Positions 9,461 to 21,034 of a stretch of DNA of 64,000 bases are shown here, one piece after another. The position numbers and the translations under genes are program-made. The stretch's first letter is position 1. Every line of letters begins with the position of its first letter. The DNA comes from Agrypnia vestita (taxonomy: Eukaryota; Arthropoda; Insecta; Trichoptera; Phryganeidae): contig JADDOH010023187.1 of the NCBI GenBank assembly GCA_016648135.1, positions 471,225 through 535,224 on the forward strand, in the 5' to 3' direction. The notes beneath the pieces are model-generated. The model was not told the DNA's origin, did no database searches, and worked only from the letters and a program-made list of their open reading frames with translations.

Positions 9461-11229
9461 ATATACAAATTAACATGTACAGAATATTTTGAGTATGTTC
9501 AAAACTTTCAAGAACACAATACTGGATTTTACCCCCGGGGGGGACATCATTAATAATTCATTCGTTCATAGGGCTTACGACCTATCATACGGCTGGCTTG
9601 AGTGATCACTTTACACGGTGTAACGTTGATCAATTCCACCCATGATAGATCACCACGTCTATCAAATTTTTGTAAGTTGTACATATGTTTAATTTGCACA
9701 CCTTGTTTCATAAGTTGTATTCTACTACCGCCACCTGTGTTTGAAATTTGTCATTCCCACAAGCCAGTACCTACAGATGTCGCTGTTGGTAATGAGATAT
9801 CTATTTTTTGATTGCACTTTTTACAGTTATATTCTTTTTATATGTACATATATGACATTCTTCAGAATTATTAACATGACACGTATAATGTTAATAATTC
9901 GGATGAATGTCACGTAAAAAAATAATATTGTTTTAAAGACATAGGTATTTATTAGTTATTTTTCATGTTGTCCTTTTTTATATATTTGTCTTCTTCTTCT
10001 CACATGTATGTTTTTGTATAGGTCTTGCTTACTACACGATACCTGATATGAACATATTCAAAACAATTTATGTAATAATAACAAATGCGGTAAAATTAAA
10101 ATTAAATAATGCTAAAGTGTATGTGATTTTAGTACCTATAATTGGATGGCGAGGTGTAAACCTACTTGCATGATTTTAGATGACGAAACACGAGATGTCT
10201 GTACCTACACGAATTTTATTAATTAAAAAACTATTTTTTTCGTATTATTATTTTAGTATTTCGGATGGGCTGGGGGACATTATTGATGATGCCTAGGTAA
10301 CTAGATTTTTTATAATTTTTATTTAGGTATTTTTACCGTACGATCTTGTTGATTGGAAATCGCTTCTAACATCTTTTTGGTTTCTTATTTAAAAATTTGC
10401 ATTATTGAGATTTTTTTGTATAAGTAGGTACCTATATCTATTACTTTTGGTGCTCGAAAATCTAAGTAGGTAGTTACCTACACTGCACAGGCACTGGGAC
10501 AGCCACCATTATTTTTTAATTTTCTTCTATGTAGAAATGTAGGTAGGTACTATTTTTAACAAAGGAATCAGCAATATTGTAAAAATCAAGAAAACGTTTT
10601 CGGTAACGTCTTGAAAACGAGATACTTATATAAATAAGTTAGAATTGTAAGATTTGCTTTTTATTTCGTATCTCAGTTGATTACCTATATACCTACAAGT
10701 AACCGGAACACAACGAGAAGAAAGGAAATGAAATAATGATTTACATCAGCCATTAGTAGCTTCGTATCCGTCACGACCAATGCGTTACCGATTGGCAAGA
10801 AGTAAGCAGCCATTTAATTTTGATTGAGTGTTAGAATACTTTCCTGGCGACCGGGGGTTCAATCCTTTGTTTCTGGAGAACACCGAATTAGCTCCATTTT
10901 TATATCACAGCATTCAGCTGTTTGAAAAAAAATAATTATATCTTTATTTGGATTTACAGAGTAAAAACATAATTCAGATAAGTACCTACTTACAGTGGTT
11001 TGAGCAATTAATACATTACATAAAATATATTATTTAATTATGAAATAAATCACAGGCGCTCAAGAAAATTAATCTATTTATGACGCATTAAAAATATATT
11101 TCATTCCCCGAACTATACGATAGTAGCGATACGGTTACATGATAGGTAGGTAGGTACCTACACAACTTTTAAACAGTCCTTTCAACGAACGTTCATATTT
11201 ATATGGTCATCTTTAATGTGTAAATGCAT
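9461..11229. other. AT-rich intergenic DNA
   Basis: Contains a C/G run ending ACCCCCGGGGGGGG near 9530. A segment from about 9604 (CACTTTACACGGTGTAACGT) resembles one near 46070 (CACTTTACACAATGTAACGT), so both are probably remnants of one repeat. GTAGGTACCTAC-like motifs are frequent (10425-10560, 11140-11162). A weak tRNA B-box-like sequence (GGTTCAATCC) lies near 10857. No gene was supported. Confidence 0.4.
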
Positions 11230-11720
11230 TTCTTATTTCATTAAGTATCTCTAGGGACATCGACACCGACACCGACAAAATTACATTCGTGCGGCGCCAT
11301 TCACTCGCGCTTCATTCTATATTTTCGCTTACATCAAGTCGGCGCGTCGGCGGTTACGTCAAAATGGCGTTCACACACTCGAAACTTGAAAATGTCGGTC
11401 GTCGCACCCGTTGAGGTAGGCACCCGCATGAGCCTACGTAGCCGCCAGCAACAACTGACCTTGCCCAACGCCTAATAACGACTTCCCGCGAAAAAGGGGG
11501 AGAAGCAGAACGAGCAGAACGCAGCTTGGCTTCGCTCGCTTTTTTCGGCTCCGCTAACTCCCGCCGCATACATTATTCATCGCGTATTACCGCCGAAAGG
11601 TAGATGACATTACGATGTCTGCCGTGTTTTTTCGAACAACAATACACACAAAAGCGCTCACGTTATTTCGGCATAAGGTAGGTCGCTGACGGAAGCGGAA
11701 TTTTCCTCGGTACCGCCGCA
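11230..11720. promoter_or_regulatory. GC-rich, CpG-containing island
   Basis: About 500 bp stand out from the AT-rich surroundings by GC content and many CpG dinucleotides. The open frame on the minus strand (11569-11354) has low-complexity Arg/Ser/Ala composition and no domain, so coding is unlikely. It could be the promoter or first noncoding exon of a gene not otherwise visible, or a regulatory element. This is an inference from composition alone. Confidence 0.3.
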
Positions 11721-14700
11721 TGCATTATGTTTTTTGTTGGTGTATGTCAGTCGTACGCTGCACGCAAGTTGACTAATTGGATGTTTCTGGTGAGTACCGA
11801 GTACCTACCTATCGTGGCAGGTGTTGTAGTGGTGTGCGTTTAGTTTAGGGGGCTGAGTCTCAGCATTTGGGGAATTCGCGTCTGATGTCTGGCAACTCGG
11901 AAAGGAAAACGAAACAATCGATCTCGTTCCAATTATGAAAATTGAATTGTCGTCAGTATCAATTACGTTATTTTGTTTGGAATGGTAATGAAAGCTCATA
12001 TGTTTGACATTTATGATTTTTCAATTTTCGATATATTTTGAATCAAATTTGAGTGAAGGAGAATAGGTTTAACATGAACATTTAATCATATTATTAATGA
12101 CTGCTTACGTAACTCCAACATTTTCATAAATCTGTGGCATATTCATTATTTTATGACTATGATAAAACATTTTAAAAATAATACTGAAAGATTAAATATT
12201 TCAAAGCGTAGATTTGGAGTGTCGCAAATCAGTGTCATGCATAGCTACCTATTGAACTGTATCCTATACTAAATTAGATAGGTATTCAAATATTTTTAAC
12301 TTCATTTGAATCATTTCGCATTTTCATTGATAGGTTCCGAAAAGATATAGGTAGGTACCTAGATTAAATGTTAAATTTTAGGTTTTTGCTTTATCGGGAA
12401 GCATTCTAAACGATATATTTAGATTCAGATTAATTAAGCTTTGATAGATGAATTCAGTAAAAGCTCACGAGTGAAAAATAAAATATAGGAAAAAATGACC
12501 GTGCCTTAGGTAGGTACCTACCTACCTACTCAACTACCAAGCTTGAGAGAACCGTGTGAACTAAACACCGTAACAGCTTTTCGAATCCCTTCAAATAGAA
12601 ATGCTTAATGATGGATCATTAATAAACCATTGGTCAGGAAAAAGCCGTTTTATCAAGCGATTGATTAAGATTACACTTGCAACTATTTCGGAGTCGTGAT
12701 TTACGGAGCCGGAATGTCCAGTTTTCATATCCGAGGGCAAAAAACATCCTTCTAAAGGCCAACTCTCTCACTTGACATTTGGTATTGCGTTGACGTTTGA
12801 GAATTCCCACCGTGTCCCGTCACAGCCATCTTGAATTATGTATCATTGTTCAAGCCTTGCAGGAATCCCGAATCGTCGCCTGTCAATAAAAAACTGACGA
12901 GAATAATTCAATATGGAAGGACAATTGTTCCACGGGCGATTCAAAATGGCGCCGGGCGTACGGCGACACTTTTAGACGTTATGGTCGACAAGTTCTCAGG
13001 TTTTCGCGGTTCTTTATCTCTTTGTGTAGTTCTCGTGCGCCGTGGCTCTCTTTGTCAGTTGCATCAGACCCAATAATGGTCACTGAAATGTTTTCGAACG
13101 TCAAAGTCAACGACGTCAAAGTTATGTAAGGAGGGAAGAATTACTACGGGGGACGTGTTGTAAGGAGATTATTTACTATGCATGCACAAGTAAGTAGGTA
13201 CCTACTTATAGTATTTATCTATTTTTTGGAATTTTATGAATGAGTCAACCGCCGAGAGGTTTTGTGTGACTGAGAAAAAGTATAATTATTACCTCTCGTT
13301 TGCATTACAATTAGCTCCATATGAAAAAAGAATAATAACAGAAAGAGATGATCATACCAAAGGTAATCCCGGTTATACTATATACTATAATTTAATTTAT
13401 AGTTAATTAAAAAAATATTGCAATATACCTAAGTACTTACGTTAGTGAATTATTATACTGTACCTACCTACCTATTATGGTTTCAATTTCGTGCAAGACG
13501 TAATTAATGTTATGAATCGTGTTGAATTGTAACGATGATTGGTGAGTGTGATTTAACAATTGGTGGATTAGGTCCCATTGTACTAAAGATCTCCAAGAAT
13601 TACAAATAATTATTGTTAATAATTATCGCTACAATTTTCAATTACATAAACACAGTGAAAATCACGGCTTATTTCGTCACTAGTCTGTAATAAGTCGGCC
13701 CTTCTTAAATAATAAAAATATTTTGATGAATTGCTTGTAGGAATGGTAAAACAGCAACATCACTAATTTTTTAAGTACCTACCCATATTTTCGGCATTAT
13801 TTTATTTAATGCACATGTTGTTAATAATCCTAGGAGATAACATAGACATTTAAGCACGCAATAAATATGTTTACTACCTGAAATTCTCATATCTTTCTCC
13901 TTATATAAAATGAATTAGACAACTACGAAAAATGAGGCGGTACCTAAGTATTAAACAACCCTGTGATGATTTAGTATGCATTATATTTTACATGGTTGAT
14001 TTGACACTTTAATACAAATATGGAGACATACTGAAATAGTAAAATAGGCGTAACGTTGAAACTTCAAAAACATTTAATACTAGTTTCACCCCTCACTTAG
14101 CTTATATCAAGGAAAGTGAAATAATCTCGTATAAAATCTGATTGATAAAAATCGTCCATTTTACCATTATAACCTGTCAAGACTAAGCCGAATATCAGCC
14201 AGTACCTACCTTTTGTCAGCATTTTTTGCATCCATTCCGCACAATTATGGTATTAATTAAAATTAATGCGCCTTATCTTTGCACTACGATCTTTTTAAAA
14301 CGGAGTTTTCCGTCCAAATCGACAGATCGCGTGCCCGGTGCTGCCAGTGCATTAAAAAATGCATATTTTCGTCGCTGGACATGGGGAAAATCGGCGGGTA
14401 ATGAATGGCAATTTTGGACCGCGGCTAATTTTCGAATAGCCGGCTTTTTCGTGACACCGATAGATGGTTTTATACTTTTGTAGTTTAGGAAAGCCAATTA
14501 CAGCGTGATTAAATTTTATATCGCTAGCCTATTATTACTACTCGACAATAGTATTAATTGTGAGCTGTCAAATATAGTGACTTAATTATTAAGCCGATGC
14601 GGTGCATTGGAACCAACATTAGATAATGATTCAAAAGGTCCGATCCCAACAATTCATCCGGTGTTGTTTTCTTGAAGTTATTCTTCTTTGGGCGTGTTCT

Positions 14701-16488
14701 GAGTGAAATTTTAGGATGCAACGAAATGTCGAGTCGACAATTAAAAGCTAAGATGGCGGTATTCCAAGTGCTTTGGCAATGTTTACATGTGACGACGTCA
14801 AGTCATTTGAAAAGGGAAGAAATTTGATTGATTTATGTGCCTGCAAGATTTTTTATCCGTTGTTGGAGAACTGCCATTGATGGAAATTCTAGTTTCTGTT
14901 GCGTACTTTTGAGTTGGAATATGCTACATTCCAACGCAAGGCATACAAAACAGCTCGCGGTTTTTTATGTATGCCTATGAAGTATAACTTTTAACGCTCG
15001 TACATGCACGCACGCACTTATTCTTTTTCATTTTACGTAATTAATATTTTTAAAATCCACCACAAGAAATGCAAGTAGGTATTTATTTTATGAAAACACC
15101 TGAAAACATTATCGATGAAGGTTTACAGTTTTTGATGTGTAACATCTTTCCTCTCACTTTCCTGCAATCTGTGGCAGTGATTTCGTGAAAAAGAACGGAA
15201 ATGCGTAACAGGAAATAAGACGCGCGCAATTTAATTTAACCAATGAGCACGCGCGGAGCACGCGCGATGGACAAAAAATCATCGTTTATAAACAAATCAA
15301 TGTCCAGCAAGTGTCATCACAGCAAAGACGCAGACTACCAGCCAATGCTTCTGATTTTGTATATATGTTGCGAGGCTGGTGTCAAGCGTGTGGATGTTGT
15401 AACTTTGATATATTTTGGCTTGTATCTTCGAAACTATCCAATAAATACTTAATTTTTATTACATTATTGTAAAAAATAACTACCCTTAATGATTAAGATT
15501 CTCATAGTTTATGTGATTATTTTTAAATGTTTATTCAAAGTTTTCATACAATATGTATGGCGGCACACTACCGCCATCTATGAAAATATATAAAAACATA
15601 TAATTGACCAAACACATTTCTAAACAAAATGCGTATGTAGATACACGGTACCTACCTAGTGCGGCAAAATTCAATAATAAATAAATGCACATACCTACAT
15701 TTTCTTTACTTGTTTTTACTAATTAATAAATATATAGGTATTAGCTTTTTTAAATTTTGATGTTAAATTCTGTCGTTGCTCAATTGATATTTTTAATTAT
15801 GAGATGTCAAATGTTACACATCATATGCGACTGCTGTGAGGCTCGCTCGTTTTTTTCTCGTTTAGTTGATGATTCTGCTGATACTGCTTCTACAGTATGT
15901 ACTGCTTTCCTCTACTCTTCGCGATCTGAAATAAAGAAACTAGTTTTGATGAAAGTTATTTTAAGAACCACTATGTTCAAAAATATACTCCACCGCTAAT
16001 TTGATCCCTCAACTGTATTCAGTCGGCGTGCACTGGAATATATCAATTAGCACAGAGGAAGAGTCCCAACTCTGTGCTCTCTGGGCATCGATTGGCGCCT
16101 ATAATTAGAAGCTTGACTGCCCGTACGGAATGGACTTTTAAGTCGGGTTGTTTATCCAACATCCAAAAAAGGTTTTGTATAGTAGACTCTCCACTACCTC
16201 CATCGGTAGGAATAAAAAACGAAACAACATCAGTGTATAAATAATTAAAAAAAATCAATAATAAATCGACGCTGAATCTAATGGCCGATTGTTTAATAAG
16301 TAGTTGATAATAGTTAATTTTATTTTGGATTTTTATTTATGTAAGTTAAACATTCGTTGAAGACCACTTTTGAGTTTGATTATACGCTACTATTTGCGAG
16401 GACTACAGATGTTCTCATTAACAGGCGAGAATATAAATTTAATATAATTAATAAAAAATCATTTTTTATCACCACTTATATATTGAAA
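11721..16488. other. intergenic DNA, no supported gene
   Basis: Mostly AT-rich with islands of mixed composition (12690-13080, 14290-14490). Short open frames in these islands show no recognised domain and no splice-site support. A strong palindromic run of GTAGGTACCTACC units lies at 12507-12533. The ORF at 15757-15999 has Cys- and Leu-rich stretches but could not be assigned. No repeat with clear ends was found. Confidence 0.4.
12507..12533. repeat. GTAGGTACCTAC palindromic microrepeat
   Basis: TTAGGTAGGTACCTACCTAC followed by CTACTC forms a self-complementary run. Shorter versions recur at about 11145-11162, 13191-13206, 15646-15658 and 27832-27852. This motif class is characteristic of lepidopteran genomes. 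Confidence 0.6.
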
Positions 16489-16494
16489 AATATC

Positions 16495-16529
16495 AACATG
16501 TTTCAGAGCCCATGGCCCCTTCGTCAGGA
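16495..16529 (-). ncRNA. hammerhead-like core in Penelope-like remnant
   Basis: The minus strand reads CCTGACGA, then AGGGGCC, loop ATG, GGCTCT, then GAAACATG. This fits CUGANGA / stem II / GAAA without the extra base seen in the other copies. The following TTGATATTTTTCAATATATAAGTGGT stretch (split here only by naming) resembles the module at 43893-44045. Stems I and III are not evident. Confidence 0.35.
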
Positions 16530-16788
16530 TGCAATGTTTACTAACAAATTGAAAATCAAAAATCGAAGTATAGACAATTAAAATATAAAAATTATATATG
16601 GGAAATGAATAATAATTAAGTACCTACCTACTAACAAGAAAACAAATTAAAATGATAATTATTTGTAAAAAGGACCTGGTTATTTATAGTATTAATTTAC
16701 TATTAATAAATAAGAAAAAAAAAAATAAATAAATATGTAAGTAAGTATTAAAAACAAATATTTCAAATTCCCAAAAATCTAAACATAT

Positions 16789-17356
16789 TGTCACGAAATG
16801 GTAAGCAGAAGGAATTGCGCACTGTCTAAATCCCTTATAATATCTCACTTTAGAAGAACACTATGGAAGGCTCTAGAACAGTCTCCAATTGTCTACAATA
16901 TTCGGCAAACGCCTGGAACAACTAGAAAAGAAAATAATCTTCTTGAGGGTTTGAAACCAACGCGATCACATATAAATAGACCGCAGCGCGGGAGTTTGCT
17001 TTGAAATTTCGATCGGTGCGAAGTAAGCGTGAGACGACGACCAGTGTGACCGGTCGTGGAATTTCGGAGCGACAGATATCGAGCGAGTTCTTATCTATGT
17101 GGTGAAATAAATAAACGCAACCAGTATGAGCGAGAATTGGATGGAATATTCTAGCGAATGTTAAATAAAGTGTTCCCAGTGATAATAAAGTGTTCATAGA
17201 CTAGTGAAAAATTGCAAAATAGTGTGTTTTAAAGAATATTAATTTAGTTCGTGCTAATTGACTTTATCCATTTAATAATTAATTAACCACTAATTAATAA
17301 ATTGTAACTTCATTTCCAGTATTTTCGTTGGTCTCTCGCAGCCACGATCCGTGACA
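16789..17356 (+). mobile_element. solo LTR (568 bp, TGTCACG...CGTGACA)
   Basis: The segment begins TGTCACGAAATGG and ends CGATCCGTGACA, giving the TG...CA termini of an LTR with a 7-bp inverted repeat. A TATA-like box (CATATAAATAG) lies at about 16970, followed by a GC-richer presumed R/U5 region and AATAAA signals near 17105 and 17165. The four bases outside are ATAT on the left and ATAG on the right, a target duplication with one difference. No gag/pol or second LTR is adjacent. It is therefore a solo LTR left by recombination, probably of a Ty3/gypsy-type element. Confidence 0.7.
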
Positions 17357-17700
17357 ATAGACAGATGTTTTCTCGGTTGCACGTTTTTGTGGATAATAAT
17401 TTAGATAGTTCTCAGATTATTGTAATAATAACCCGTTTGTTCAAAAGCAAAACCAAGTAACTGACATATTTTCCAGACATTTTTTTTTTATTCCGTCCTC
17501 CGCCATGTTCCATCACGAGTCTTGGTTTTTACAAGACGTTCAAAAAATTAAAAGATTCGTCTTAGGCAATTGGTGACATCTATCGTAGGTGCGTGGTACC
17601 TGTAGAATGAAGGCATTTTTGCGTCTCGCTATCCATCTATGCGTTTTCAGCACCACGTATGAAAGACATCAATCTGTCTAACTAACTAACGGAATTGACG
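17357..17700. other. unassigned AT-rich DNA
   Basis: Between the solo LTR and a dispersed repeat. No gene or structure was recognised. Confidence 0.4.
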
Positions 17701-18240
17701 ATGAATATTACTTAACTAGCTGTAACCCGTCAAAAAATGACGGTAATTTTACATGCCGGTCCATAAAGAATAAGTATTTACTTATTTATAGCCGACACTC
17801 ATGAAATAGTAATAACGACTTTCATCAAAATATTTGAACATTTTTTAATATTTCCCCTGCCGGCAGTTAATGGTATTACCCTTACAAATTTAAAGTTAAT
17901 ACCCTGGCGGTTTTGCTGGACGGAACATGAAATGGTTCGTGGTTTTGCTAAGTGCTATATTTATTGTATTTTTGTTTACGCAGGCTCAGCAGTAGCAAAA
18001 TGGCTATGGTTGGCTCTCCGGCCGCTTAGTTTCGTTTTTTAGCCGTGAATTCGAACGAAATTAGGGACGTTACACGAAGTTACGGGGACAGACAGACAGA
18101 CGGACAGACGGGCGGATGGAATGATGTAAACAATAATGTTTTAAATCATGCCCCCCCGACACATAATTATCTTAGTGAAGGGGTACTATTATCATGAATA
18201 AATATGTATATAAAAAATAAATGTTAAATTTTTTACCCCG
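17701..18240. repeat. dispersed interspersed repeat with (GACA)n run
   Basis: Starts near AACTAGCTGTAACCCGTCAA and contains a GACAGACAGACGGACAGACG run at about 18088. The start resembles the AACTAGCCGTACGCCCGTGA repeat at 20092, and the tetranucleotide run resembles that at 52830. Such CTAGC...CCCG...GACAGACA repeats are abundant in lepidopteran genomes. The exact class (SINE, LINE tail or Helitron) was not resolved. Confidence 0.4.
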
Positions 18241-18552
18241 AAAATAATCCAATTAAATATTCATCGCAGATCGTTTTGAAGTGTTTCTAATTCTGGGATT
18301 TATACAGCAAACTAGTTCAGGATTCCAGAATTGGATTCCATATTAGACATTAATTGTAGACCTGAGGTAATGAGTCCGTGACAAGACCTGGAAGGAGTCT
18401 ATACGGGAAAGCTGGTTATGTCTATCAATGATCATTAGCTTTTTTTTTATTGTTGTATTTTCTTTTAAGACCTGCTTTATTTTTCAATACGTTTAAGTGC
18501 AGCCGTTTATTCTTCTGATGTGCGTATTTAATTTCAAATAATTTGTGTCAGT

Positions 18553-18708
18553 CCTGATTTTGTGAAATTTAAAACCAAATTTATTAATCAATTAGAAAGA
18601 CATATAACAAAAAACAAATCAACGAAAAAGTATTTGGCTGCTATCGGGACTCGAACCCGGATCTCCTGTCTATCCGGGAAAGTGTCTTACGATTACGCCA
18701 CATCAGCC
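18553..18708 (-). mobile_element. tRNA-headed SINE sharing 3' tail with adjacent LINE
   Basis: On the minus strand, 18708-18636 is 73 nt of tRNA-like sequence. It has GGCTG at one end pairing with CAGCC at the other, an A-box-like GATGTGGCGTAATCG, and a B-box GGTTCGAGTCCC. The anticodon arm does not fold properly, so it is a tRNA-derived SINE head and not a working tRNA. The body then reads into a tail (18628-18553, around AATTGATTAATAAATTTGGT). That tail matches the 3' end of the RT-bearing fragment on the opposite strand at about 19512-19590. Tail sharing is the hallmark of a SINE mobilised by its partner LINE. Confidence 0.65.
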
Positions 18709-18779
18709 TCGTACCATTCCGTCAATATATCGACCATATCTGTAAGTCTAATTTTATTAATCGATTTATATATGCAATG

Positions 18780-19600
18780 ATATTGAAACATCCAGTACGA
18801 TGCAAGCTGGCAATTGACGATAAAACAATAGAGCAAGTAATGGGCTTCAAGTTCATGGATGTCGAGATATCCACCAGTAACGGCCTCTACGAAGAAGTAA
18901 GAGAGCAAGCATATATAGCCGCAACTGTTGCTGGATGCTTGAGAAATGCTGTCTGGTGAAACGACCACAAGAGCAAAGTAAAAATATATAAGACCTGTGT
19001 CCACCCAATCATGACGTACGGTATCGAGACAAGGGCTGACACTACCAGAACTAAAAAAACTCCTATAAACAACTGAGATGAAGACTCTCCGACCCATTGC
19101 GGGACTGACAATCCAAGACCGAGTGAGGAATTTCGAAATACGAAGGACTTGTGACGTCGAGGATATTGTCCGATGGGGAAGATCTAGAAGACGTTACTGG
19201 AGAGATCATGTGGAGAGAGCTTGTTCTGAGAGAGTAGTGAGCATAGCAGCGAACAAGCTGCCGTCAGGTACCAGACTCCAGGAAGACCACATAAAAGATG
19301 ACGAGATAGTTGGACATTTGTATCCCAGGAACAGGCTCCGAGCAATGATAGGACGCAGTTGGACTTAGAGAAGCAAGATGAAGCAGATGAAGAAGATTAA
19401 CATATATTATCAATTTTAAGCGTAGTAAGTTTTGTAAGGCGGTAGTCACAAATTAATTTGTGCATCTGCCGCTAGAGGACGCCAGAATTCAATCATTAAT
19501 TTATTTAAATTTTTTTGTTGATTTCATTTTTCTGTACGTCTTTTTAATTGATTAATAAATTTGGTTTTGAAATTCACAAAACTTTGTTCTGAAATTGCAA
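18780..19600 (+). mobile_element. 5'-truncated RTE-like LINE, 3' part
   Basis: Plus-strand frames across 18780-19368 give the C-terminal part of a retrotransposon ORF with several frame breaks. It begins with a segment like …KTCVHPIMTYGIE, the usual GL.P...YG.E block. It then has DRVRNFEIRRTCDVEDIVRW and WRDHVERA, and ends near RLRAMIGRSWT. A 3'UTR follows from 19371 to a tail around AATTGATTAATAAATTTGGT (19545-19565). The copy has internal stops and frameshifts and is dead. Confidence 0.65.
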
Positions 19601-20090
19601 CTTTACAATAAGAATGTGTTCTTTAATACAACATTGTGAAATTAATATCGTTCGGGATTTAAACAATCTATTCTAGTTTTTGTCATGGTGTTTTAATGAG
19701 ATGGAGTATGGACAGTGTCGATGTGATTGCTGATAACAACCATGATTCAGCGGTTATCGTGATCGCATTTTAAATCAACATTTTAGTTTTTTAAAAAATC
19801 ACCGATACTCGGTATAGAACCGGCATGTTTAAAAGCCATTAAAGATAAAATCTTTGTTTTAAAAATAAACGAATTTCCAACGTTATTATTATTTGAAATA
19901 ATGGTTTAACTGCATCGAAATTATTCCAATCAATTACCGTAAAAATACTGAACTGAAACACACTGAAAAGCCTTCATGAATAATATTTGCTTGTTTGTTC
20001 CTCACTATTGATTCATCACTCTAATACACATGTACCTATATTTGATAAATTACTATCATAAAAAAATAAATGAGATCAATTTTAATTCGT
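19601..20090. other. unassigned AT-rich DNA
   Basis: No gene, repeat boundary or structure was recognised. Confidence 0.4.
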
Positions 20091-20091
20091 A

Positions 20092-20272
20092 ACTAGCCGT
20101 ACGCCCGTGAAAAATCACGGTAATTTGGTGGGCGACCGTTGTGTGTTGCCTGTCATTGCGTGTTACGCGCTGATTGCATGTCACACTCTAATTATCTGAA
20201 GATGTAATCCTTGCTTCATTTCACAGACAACGAAATTATTATATTTAGATAATGACGATATTAGGTGTTAGA
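20092..20272. repeat. dispersed repeat (copy related to 52735-52905)
   Basis: Shares CACTCTAATTATCT and the terminal CAACGAAATTATTATAT block, with a preceding TTGCGTGTT-type segment, with 52735-52905. Its start resembles the repeat at 17701. The family is a short interspersed repeat whose class was not determined. Confidence 0.5.
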
Positions 20273-20529
20273 TTTTTCTTCTTCGTTTTCACTATTAATC
20301 AGAGCATTCGTAATCTGGGAACTGCGACTAGTTAGGTACTATATATGACAGCGTTAATGATATACCTACATTTATTAAAATTTATTAAATTTTGATCAAA
20401 ACCTTTGAGGGTTTTTTTGATTTCGCGGGCTGTGTAAGTAGGTACATTTTTTATGTCGTGTTGGTAACTACACTTGCTTCTTATTTCCGAGGTTTAAAAA
20501 AGAACACGAAAGAACGATATTTTGCCAAC

Positions 20530-20606
20530 ATTGAGAAGATAAAGAACGCTATACTAAAAATTGGGAAGACTTCGGTGGCTGGGTCATGTGGAGAAAATGA
20601 TTGAAG
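20530..20606 (+). pseudogene. short reverse-transcriptase C-terminal fragment
   Basis: The frame GRLRWLGHVEKM at about 20560-20600 matches the RWLGHVERM block found near the C-terminus of many insect RTE-like ORFs. Only some 25 residues are recognisable. The surrounding sequence gives no more of the element. Confidence 0.45.
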
Positions 20607-21034
20607 ATTGAGAATCATCAAAAATTATACGAATTCAATAATTTCTTAAAGAGCTAAGTCAGTAATCTACCGCCTTAACAACTCCTTTCATAGACTGTTG
20701 CGTCGAATTGCGTGTTTTTTGTGCTAGAAGTAATTGCCATGTTTATGATTTTGATGTAATTTATTATTAACGTTTTGTAATATCAAATTTTAATACTGAT
20801 TTTATTTTAAAACATGGTTGCCCTTTGAAATTTGTAACAAGCCAAAGATTAAGATACTCTTAGCTACTGTTATCACGTCTTGGTTGATTTCTAGGCAAAG
20901 AAGTGGTTAGGGTTCTCATTTGTTATGCGGGAACCGGGACCCGGTTATCTGTCATGAAGACCTTCATATTTATTTAACTGAATTCATGGACTTTTTAAAC
21001 CAAGAAAACATGTTCTATGTGAGAGTGGTGTGAT

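Noticed and set aside
12831..13076. 81-codon ORF in a mixed-composition patch
   Set aside because: No domain and frequent short in-frame alternatives on the other strand.
15757..15999. Leu/Cys-rich ORF that could suggest a receptor exon
   Set aside because: No recognisable chemoreceptor motif, no convincing splice sites and no neighbouring exons.
16789..17356. Host gene promoter with ORF at 16798-17004
   Set aside because: The TG...CA inverted ends and near-duplication identify it as a solo LTR, and the ORF has no domain.
18636..18708. A functional tRNA gene
   Set aside because: The length and the A- and B-boxes fit, but the anticodon arm does not pair and the acceptor stem lacks a discriminator. 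It continues into a SINE body.
18553..19590. A DNA transposon with long terminal inverted repeats
   Set aside because: The inverted arms are better explained by a SINE and a LINE with the same 3' tail in opposite orientation.
20885..20945. tRNA-like stretch with GGGAACCGGGACCCGGTT
   Set aside because: No proper B-box or cloverleaf, so too weak to report as a SINE.
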